In this document: positions 7,835 to 12,712 of the stretch, piece by piece
Position numbering within the stretch: the first letter of the stretch is position 1
Layout: every line of letters begins with the position of its first letter
NCBI GenBank assembly: GCA_031284845.1
Contig: JAITXH010000154.1
Coordinates: forward strand, 1 to 12,712
Origin: Puniceicoccales bacterium
Lineage (GTDB): Bacteria; Verrucomicrobiota; Verrucomicrobiia; Opitutales; UBA953
DNA length: 12,712 nucleotides
Reading direction: 5' to 3'
Notes under the pieces: generated by a model
What the model saw: only the letters and a program-made list of their open reading frames with translations
Database searches by the model: none
Told to the model about the DNA's origin: nothing
Made by a program: the position numbers and the translations under genes

Positions 7835-8592
7835 TGAATCTCGATGCGTGGCAATGGGTCGTCGCGGTGCTTGCGGCAATGCTGGTAGGCATGTCCAAGA
7901 CCGGCTTTGCAGGAGTGGGCATTCTCTTCGTCGCACTTTTCGCCAATATTTTTCCCAGCACAAAAATTGCGTCAGGCGTCGTCCTGCCCATGCTGGTGCT
8001 CGCCGATGTAGTGGCCGTCGTGCTTTACCGCAGGCACATGCAGTGGCATTTTTTTTGGAAGCTCTTCCCGTGGGCGGCAGCAGGCATCGTTGCAGGCTTT
8101 TTTGCCATGGGCCGCATGGACGACACAGTGACGCGGATACTCACGGGCGGCATTGTCGTCGTGCTGACAGCACTGCACCTCTGGCGCAGACATCAGGCGG
8201 CGCAAGCGGAGCGCGACGGTCTTGAGCCGGAAGCGCCCCCCGTCTGGTTCGGGCCTTTGCTTGGCGTGCTGGCGGGATTCACCACGCTAGTCGCCAATGC
8301 CGCCGGGCCGCTGGTAACGATTTATTTTCTGACGATGCGCCTGCCCAAGATGGAGTTTGTCGGCACGAGTGCCGTGTTTTTCACCGTAGTGAATTGGTTT
8401 AAAGTGCCCTTCATGGTAAAGTTGGGCCTGATCGGGGCAGACAGCCTCATGTTTAACGCCATATTGATTCCAGCAGTGCTCGCCGGGACAGTGCTCGGCA
8501 GGCAGCTCATCACCCGCGTGAATCAGAAGACCTTTGAGAGCGTCGTGCTCGCACTCGGTGCGCTTTCCGGAGTGAAATTGATGCTCGGATGA
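7834..8592 (+). CDS. TauE/SafE family permease (probable sulfite/organosulfonate or anion exporter)
   Basis: A 252-residue polytopic membrane protein of the TauE/SafE (DUF81) family, members of which export sulfite, sulfoacetate or related anions across the inner membrane. Seven to eight hydrophobic segments are visible. The two halves carry the family's repeated signatures: first GMSKTGFAGVGI (19-30) followed by LPMLVLADVVAVVLYRRHMQ (51-70), then LAGFTTLVANAAGPLVTIYF (146-165) followed by GTSAVFFTVVNWFKVP (177-192). Length is typical. Its ATG overlaps the stop of the HhH gene in TAATG, implying translational coupling. No sulfur-metabolism gene is in the window, so the substrate cannot be told. 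Confidence 0.9.
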   Translation: MNLDAWQWVVAVLAAMLVGMSKTGFAGVGILFVALFANIFPSTKIASGVVLPMLVLADVVAVVLYRRHMQWHFFWKLFPWAAAGIVAGFFAMGRMDDTVTRILTGGIVVVLTALHLWRRHQAAQAERDGLEPEAPPVWFGPLLGVLAGFTTLVANAAGPLVTIYFLTMRLPKMEFVGTSAVFFTVVNWFKVPFMVKLGLIGADSLMFNAILIPAVLAGTVLGRQLITRVNQKTFESVVLALGALSGVKLMLG

Positions 8593-8639
8593 GAAAATTT
8601 TTATTTTCCTTTGCCTGCGCCGCCGTTTAGCTCCCGTGC

Positions 8640-9053
8640 ATGCTCACAGAATCCGGCGATCTCTCCGCGCTCACGCTCCTCGGCCAAAATAAAAATGTGC
8701 CGTCCAAGAAGCTCGAGACCTTTCCCAACCGCCACCCCGGGCGCAATTACGTCATCGAGTTGCGCACCGAAGAGTTCACCAGCCTTTGCCCCGCTACCGG
8801 GCAACCTGATTTCGGCATCATCACCATCCGCTACATCCCCGGCCCGCGCATCGTAGAGAGTAAATCCCTCAAACTCTACCTCTGGTCCTTCCGCAATGAA
8901 GGCTGCTTCCAGGAACATCTCGTCAACGTGATACTGGACGACCTCGTGCAGGCACTGGAACCCGTTTGGCTGGAAGTCTCAGGCCAATTCGCCGCACGCG
9001 GAGGCATCACCATCACCGTCCGCGCCGCGCACAGAAGCCCACCCGGGCCATGA
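8640..9053 (+). CDS. queF: NADPH-dependent 7-cyano-7-deazaguanine reductase QueF
   Basis: A 137-residue enzyme of the short (unimodular, YkvM-type) QueF class, which reduces preQ0 to preQ1 in queuosine tRNA-modification synthesis in the cytoplasm. Visible hallmarks are FPNRHPGRNY (28-37), EFTSLCPATGQPDFG (45-59) with the thioimide-forming Cys50 and the general-acid Asp57, the QueF motif ESKSLK (73-78) and SFRNEGCFQEH (83-93), and the ending FAARGGITI. In the B. subtilis enzyme the last motif reads FHE with a His-Glu pair; here the His is Gln91 while Glu92 remains. An in-frame TAG at 8628 excludes a longer start, so ATG 8640 is the only good choice. Its stop overlaps the recombinase start (ATGA). 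No other que gene and no preQ1 riboswitch was seen. Confidence 0.95.
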   Translation: MLTESGDLSALTLLGQNKNVPSKKLETFPNRHPGRNYVIELRTEEFTSLCPATGQPDFGIITIRYIPGPRIVESKSLKLYLWSFRNEGCFQEHLVNVILDDLVQALEPVWLEVSGQFAARGGITITVRAAHRSPPGP

Positions 9054-10024
9054 GAACAACTGCCATGACGCCGCTCGGAAAGCCCGGGCAACCCATCGCC
9101 GATTGCTCCTTTCCCGGTGCCTCCTCCGTGTCGCACTTCATCCTCAGCCTGAGCAGCGAACGCCGCATGGCCTCCTATACAATCCGCAATTACGGGCAGG
9201 CATTGCGCGATTTTTGCCTGTGGGCGCAAAAGGAAAGCGGGTTCGACGGCGACTTCTCCCGTCTGTCGAGACGGCTCATGCGCGACTTCATCGTGGAAAA
9301 GCAGCACACACACGCACGCACCACGCTGCATAACCACCTCGCTGCCTTGCGTTCATTTTACCGCTATCTTTTGCGCAAGGGCATCGTGGAATCCTCGCCG
9401 CTCACCGGGCTGCGCTCACCGAAACTGCTCCACAAGCTGCCCCGTTTTCTCACCGAGCAACAAACGCTGAAGTTGCTCAAAGCCCCGGCGAAATTACAAG
9501 CCGCAGAGCATATCAGTGAATGGACCCGTATCCGTGATGAGGCCCTGCTCGAGTGCCTTTACGGTGCCGGCCTGCGCGTATCTGAATTGTGCGGGATGGA
9601 TTACGACAACGTCAATTTCACCAACGGACTCATCCGCGTATTGGGCAAAGGAAACAAAGAGCGCATTGTGCCTATTGGTGCTGTGGCGCTCGCTGCCATC
9701 GTCAAATTGCGGAATGTCACCCCGCGCTGCCTGCATACCAACGCCCCTGTGTTCACCACCGATGAATCCGCCGCGCACAGACTCTATCCACGCGCCGTGC
9801 AATTGCTCTTGAAACGCTATCTTGATGCCGCCGGCCTGCCACAGGATTTGACCCCCCATAAGTTGCGCCACACCTGTGCCACACACATGCTCAACCACGA
9901 AGCCGATCTGCGCATCATTCAAGAGCAACTTGGCCACGCCTCGCTATCCACCACACAAATTTACACTCACGTCTCGCTGGCACGTCTGAAGAGTGTGCAT
10001 GCCCGCGCCCACCCCAGAGCGTGA
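9050..10024 (+). CDS. Tyrosine recombinase of XerC/XerD type
   Basis: A 324-residue tyrosine site-specific recombinase. The N-terminal SAM-like core-binding domain spans about residues 24-122 (SYTIRNYGQALRDFCLWA and the helix HNHLAALRSFYRYLLRKG). The catalytic domain follows with all expected residues: Arg176 in GAGLRVSEL, Lys200 in VLGKGNKER, His270 and Arg273 in HKLRHTCATHML, His296 in LGHASLSTTQ and the nucleophile Tyr305 in IYTHV. Length and motif spacing fit XerC/XerD, which resolve chromosome dimers at dif, better than phage integrases. I chose the ATG at 9050 because it overlaps the queF stop as ATGA; longer in-frame sequence upstream lies wholly in queF and is His/Arg-rich shadow translation, and an ATG at 9065 is the alternative. 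No dif-like site was recognised, and the downstream repeats could instead be recombinase-related. XerC versus XerD cannot be told from one copy. Confidence 0.92.
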   Translation: MRTTAMTPLGKPGQPIADCSFPGASSVSHFILSLSSERRMASYTIRNYGQALRDFCLWAQKESGFDGDFSRLSRRLMRDFIVEKQHTHARTTLHNHLAALRSFYRYLLRKGIVESSPLTGLRSPKLLHKLPRFLTEQQTLKLLKAPAKLQAAEHISEWTRIRDEALLECLYGAGLRVSELCGMDYDNVNFTNGLIRVLGKGNKERIVPIGAVALAAIVKLRNVTPRCLHTNAPVFTTDESAAHRLYPRAVQLLLKRYLDAAGLPQDLTPHKLRHTCATHMLNHEADLRIIQEQLGHASLSTTQIYTHVSLARLKSVHARAHPRA

Positions 10025-10077
10025 GGCATCCTCAAGCCTGCCAGACAGCGCAAAGGACCTACCCTCACGTCCACGAC

Positions 10078-10184
10078 GTCCACACTAGGCGGGTGAACAC
10101 AGGCAGACGCTCATTTTAACCACGGATGACGCGGATATTTTAAGATGGCCGTCGGAATCGGAAGATCCGTCGCCAAAAAAACGC
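10078..10184. repeat. Tandem repeat core, copy 1
   Basis: These 107 bases recur at 10338-10444, offset by exactly 260 bp, with a single difference (GGTGAACAC here, GGTGGACAC there). The core contains CACTAGGCGGGTG, CACGGATGACGCGGATATTT and a hairpin-capable segment at 10147-10174. Similarity continues weakly after the core to about 10240 and returns in an A-rich motif at 10262-10292 (AATAATTTCCAATCTCAAAT). Confidence 0.95.
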
Positions 10185-10301
10185 CTTCCGGTCCAAACAC
10201 CCTCTCCAATCACAGCAATCATCCTAAACACCAATAGTTAACAAAATATTCATTAACAAATTAAAACAAAAAATAATTTCCAATCTCAAATCAAAAATTC
10301 T

Positions 10302-10346
10302 GTCCACCCTGTCCACAGCGTCCACATTGTCCACATTGTCCACACT
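10302..10346. repeat. Five-unit 9-bp array GTCCACnnn
   Basis: GTCCAC begins at 10302, 10311, 10320, 10329 and 10338, exactly 9 bp apart, with variable third triplets cct, agc, att, att, act. An inverted GTGGAC follows at 10353-10358. The equivalent place before copy 1 has only two units (10069 and 10078), so unit number varies between copies. Confidence 0.92.
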
Positions 10347-10444
10347 AGGCGGGTGGACACAGGCAGACGCTCATTTTAACCACGGATGACGCGGATATTT
10401 TAAGATGGCCGTCGGAATCGGAAGATCCGTCGCCAAAAAAACGC
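10338..10444. repeat. Tandem repeat core, copy 2
   Basis: Second copy of the 107-bp core. The following A-rich motif sits at about 10532-10580, 270 bp rather than 260 bp from its counterpart. The tail contains a short internal duplication of TCTCAAAT (10554-10561 and 10568-10575) that copy 1 lacks. Confidence 0.95.
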
Positions 10445-10509
10445 TCTCCGTTCCACCCGCCCATTCCAATCACGACGGTCATTCTAAATATCCGTGTAAT
10501 CCTGCTTAA
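10376..10509. repeat. Inverted repeat bounding part of copy 2
   Basis: Bases 10376-10400 (TTAACCACGGATG... ending GCGGATATTT) pair as an inverted repeat with 10486-10509 (AAATATCCGTGTAAT... ending GCTTAA). By hand about 21 of 24 positions match with one gap. Between the arms lies a further hairpin at 10407-10434 (GGCCGTCGGA and TCCGTCGCC around a 9-base loop). The structure resembles a small REP/MITE-like palindromic element. Copy 1 keeps the left arm exactly but its right arm is decayed or absent. Confidence 0.7.
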
Positions 10510-10590
10510 CAGAATGCGCCTCAGTAAATTAAAAACAAAAAAATAATTTCCAATCTCAAATTTAAAATCTCAAATCAAAAAAACACCACC

Positions 10591-12712
10591 CTACCTCCCG
10601 CTCCCCGCTCCTGTATCAATGCGCATCCCCTGACAGGAGAAACCGCGCCAATCCCCTGGCTTTTCCGTCGCCAGAATTTTCCATCGCAAAGTCAGCAGAT
10701 TGCGCTCTCCCACGGCGCTTATCGCTTCCGTCGGCAAATCAAAAGAAAGCGACCCCGAGTCATCAATAAGCCCCTTAAACACAGGCACACCATTGAAGTG
10801 AATCTCAACTGCCTGCTTCGTATGCGCCTTGTTGGATTCCCCGAAGAGCGTCATCCGTGCCGGTGAGCCATCCAACCCGCCGAGACGAAACGATAGAAGC
10901 GAAATCGGCTCCACACTCCACCTGACCCTCCCCTTTCCCCAGCCCCACCCACGCATGTAAGCTCCTTGCAGACTCTCGTAATAGCGTTTGCCGCACTCCA
11001 CCAACGGCGCGTCTTGAAACTCGCCATAGGAATAAAGACCGTCCTCTAAGGCCACTTTCGATTTTTCCGCACAATTGAGGTAATACCAACCCCGCTCGAT
11101 GAGCACGCGCCTCTCTCTAGAAAGTTGAGCACCGCTCCCGCTCACAAAAAATTCTGCACGGAATTTTCCCAATTCCTCCGCATCCGACTCATGAAACAAC
11201 ACCTTTGTGATCACCCCGCCTGTCACGAGAAAGAAAATATCCTTCGCCCCACCCTCCCGCAACGCCCAACCTTTTTTCATAAAAAACTCCGGCGCTGACA
11301 ACGCAATAAGATGGGCATGTACTCCGCGCACGGCAAATACGTCTTGGCTGGGATTATAGGCATGAGGAAAATGTGCGAGAACCCATTTGCCGACAGGCCC
11401 GTAATGCGCCGCAGAATAGCGATTGGCCCGCCATGCAAAAAATATACAAATCTGCGTAAGCGCAAAACAGACAACTAGCGGAAATTGCCACTTAATTTTA
11501 CCTACCAAAACCTTGAGCGCAAATCCAACCGGAATCAATATCCACGAAGCATAGCGCATAAATATACAGCAATCCGAATTCATCATGACGGTTGCAGTAG
11601 AAGGAATCGCAAAAAGAAGTGCTAATGCTAAAAATGCCACTGGCCGCCAAAGAAAAATTTTGTTTTCGCGCCACCGCAACACGGCAGACAAAAGCAAAAT
11701 AAAAATTAACAAGAATGCTGTGGGGATGGCCAATACCATCCCTTGATTAGGATCGAAAAATAACTCTAAAATACGTCGAATGGAAATTAATTTCCCGTCC
11801 GACCACCCCATCGAAGAGATAAGATTTGGAGAACCAAACTTCCAGAAATAGAATAAAGGTGCCAAAAATAAAACCGGGACGACTGAGGCCCATTTTAACA
11901 AAAACAACAGCCACACTTTTTTGCCGCCGAGAGATTTCCGGTGTATCCAAAAATCAAAGATAAACGCAATTAAAGCCAAAAATCCGATAGGTGGATTTTG
12001 TTGAGCACACAAAGCGGCAAGAAAAGCTGAATACAAGTAACGTCGTTCTTCCAAAAGGAGTAAAGCTATTAAGAGTAATGAAGCCGTGAATACTTCAGGA
12101 TGTTGCCATTGCACATAGTAAAAGGCAGTCCCAAACAAATAAAATACAATCAACAAAAGTTTTTGAGATAAAGTATTGCGCGAGGCGATTATCGCGCCAG
12201 TAGCCAGCCAAACAAGCACTAAATTTGTCAGAAAAAAGGAATAAGTCATTGGCAAATGCAAAAGCATTACAAAAGCCAATGCAGGCACATTAACCAACGA
12301 ATAGAGCCAGAAATGAAAAGAATAGAATTTCCCGTCTTTTCCGCGCGAATACGGAACACTTTCACTAATATCGTCAACGAGTTTAATTTCCTCTAAAGCA
12401 CTCTTAAGATAAGCGACATTTATTTTATCATGATATTCTATAATTTTCCGAATATCTGATTTTTTTATCTCCGGGGTTCCATGTTGAAAAAACGCAAAAC
12501 TTGCCGCAGTATATTCCACCCCGTCGCCAGTGAAATAGGGCAGAAATTTCATCGAATAAAAGACTGCCAATACACTCAAGAGCGGAAATGTCAAAAAAAA
12601 GAAAATTAAATTATTATTAGTAAGAATAAATTGTATTAAGAAAATTTTAATGTTTTGCTTTTGTTTGGGTGGGTATAAGCATGAGCGTTGATTATACTTG
12701 TTTAATTTTTTA
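10591..12712 (-). CDS. Multi-pass membrane protein, GT-C glycosyltransferase-like, 5' partial
   Basis: At least 706 residues are visible, ending in TAG at 10591-10593. Numbering from an internal TTG at 12594, a hydrophobic helix is followed by YFTGDGVEY (20-28), the acidic first-loop motif typical of GT-C enzymes that use polyprenyl-phosphate sugars, then FHFWLYSLVNVPAL and about eight to ten further membrane helices up to residue 400. The last 240 residues are soluble and probably extracytoplasmic, ending in a beta-rich segment (AVEIHFNGVPVFKGLIDDSG then LSFDL) like a carbohydrate-binding sandwich. Upstream of 12594 the frame stays open to the window edge with no ATG, GTG or TTG; this extension (NQRSC, PPKQKQ, then FLIQFIL) supplies a basic stretch plus the start of the first membrane helix, so the true start is probably beyond 12712. 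The membrane half is clearly AT-rich compared with the rest of the window. Donor, acceptor and pathway unknown; a non-enzymatic membrane protein is possible. Confidence 0.7.
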   Translation of the reverse strand, partial: KKLNKYNQRSCLYPPKQKQNIKIFLIQFILTNNNLIFFFLTFPLLSVLAVFYSMKFLPYFTGDGVEYTAASFAFFQHGTPEIKKSDIRKIIEYHDKINVAYLKSALEEIKLVDDISESVPYSRGKDGKFYSFHFWLYSLVNVPALAFVMLLHLPMTYSFFLTNLVLVWLATGAIIASRNTLSQKLLLIVFYLFGTAFYYVQWQHPEVFTASLLLIALLLLEERRYLYSAFLAALCAQQNPPIGFLALIAFIFDFWIHRKSLGGKKVWLLFLLKWASVVPVLFLAPLFYFWKFGSPNLISSMGWSDGKLISIRRILELFFDPNQGMVLAIPTAFLLIFILLLSAVLRWRENKIFLWRPVAFLALALLFAIPSTATVMMNSDCCIFMRYASWILIPVGFALKVLVGKIKWQFPLVVCFALTQICIFFAWRANRYSAAHYGPVGKWVLAHFPHAYNPSQDVFAVRGVHAHLIALSAPEFFMKKGWALREGGAKDIFFLVTGGVITKVLFHESDAEELGKFRAEFFVSGSGAQLSRERRVLIERGWYYLNCAEKSKVALEDGLYSYGEFQDAPLVECGKRYYESLQGAYMRGWGWGKGRVRWSVEPISLLSFRLGGLDGSPARMTLFGESNKAHTKQAVEIHFNGVPVFKGLIDDSGSLSFDLPTEAISAVGERNLLTLRWKILATEKPGDWRGFSCQGMRIDTGAGSGR

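Larger units (their letters stand above)
10025..10590. other. Gene-free repeat-bearing intergenic region
   Basis: This 566-bp stretch between the convergent recombinase and membrane-protein genes has no credible coding frame. It holds two tandem copies of a roughly 260-bp unit, each with a GC-balanced core followed by an A-rich tail (for example 10241-10300 and 10520-10590), preceded by GTCCACnnn 9-mers. No clear intrinsic terminator is present although both flanking genes end here; a GTGAGG/CCTCAC pair (10021-10026, 10063-10068) is too far apart to be convincing. Confidence 0.8.

Noticed and set aside
8593..8639. preQ1 riboswitch before queF
   Set aside because: The 47-bp gap is too short, with no hairpin-pseudoknot pattern; T-rich bases only.
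8966..9049. A longer N-terminus for the recombinase starting inside queF
   Set aside because: The extra 28 residues are Arg/His-rich shadow translation of queF; the ATGA overlap gives a normal-length recombinase.
10302..10509. Possible CRISPR array
   Set aside because: The repeated unit is 9 bp with 3-bp gaps, or 260 bp in two copies; neither fits 25-40 bp repeats with unique spacers, and there are no cas genes.

Overview
The window reads as a chromosomal segment of a GC-rich Gram-negative bacterium. A tol/exb-like proton-channel gene, a Tat-type exported peptidoglycan hydrolase and a TPR protein with an export signal all point to a cell with a periplasm. The gene mix (Bacteroidetes/PVC-type ThiE-like protein, DUF1343/NamZ muramidase, large TPR protein next to ExbB), the scarcity of Shine-Dalgarno sequences and the intergenic 'aaccacggat...' repeats suggest a Verrucomicrobiota member, perhaps of the Opitutaceae. 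This placement is inference; the window holds no rRNA or phylogenetic marker.

Layout. Positions 1-594: 3' part of a thiamine-phosphate-synthase-family gene, open at the left edge. Positions 598-821: a spacer with one weak hairpin. Positions 822-2123: exo-muramidase NamZ family (DUF1343) with a twin-arginine signal. Positions 2160-3608: FAD-dependent oxidoreductase of the phytoene-desaturase type. Positions 3724-10024: six tightly packed plus-strand genes, namely a ~1000-residue TPR protein, an ExbB/TolQ-like proton channel, a small helix-hairpin-helix protein of Cdd1 type, a TauE/SafE permease, the queuosine enzyme QueF and a XerC/XerD-type tyrosine recombinase. Spacings are 30 bp, 13 bp, a 1-bp overlap, 47 bp and a 4-bp ATGA overlap, so co-transcription is plausible although the functions are mixed.

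Positions 10025-10590 carry no gene. They hold a two-copy tandem repeat of about 260 bp with a 107-bp core that is identical except for one base, a 9-bp GTCCACnnn array with two units before one copy and five before the other, and an inverted repeat around the second copy. Positions 10591-12712 (minus strand) hold a large multi-pass membrane protein resembling GT-C glycosyltransferases. Its reading frame stays open to the right edge with no ATG, GTG or TTG beyond an internal TTG, so its start probably lies outside the window. It is more AT-rich than all other genes here, especially in its membrane half.

Functional links: the TPR protein and ExbB-like channel probably act together at the envelope, but no ExbD partner is present. 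NamZ would release terminal MurNAc during peptidoglycan turnover. The QueF-XerC overlap suggests translational coupling rather than shared function. I see no clear defence island, CRISPR array, phage or insertion sequence. The least explained parts are the repeat block, the degenerate HhH protein in the ExbD position, and the compositionally distinct membrane protein.
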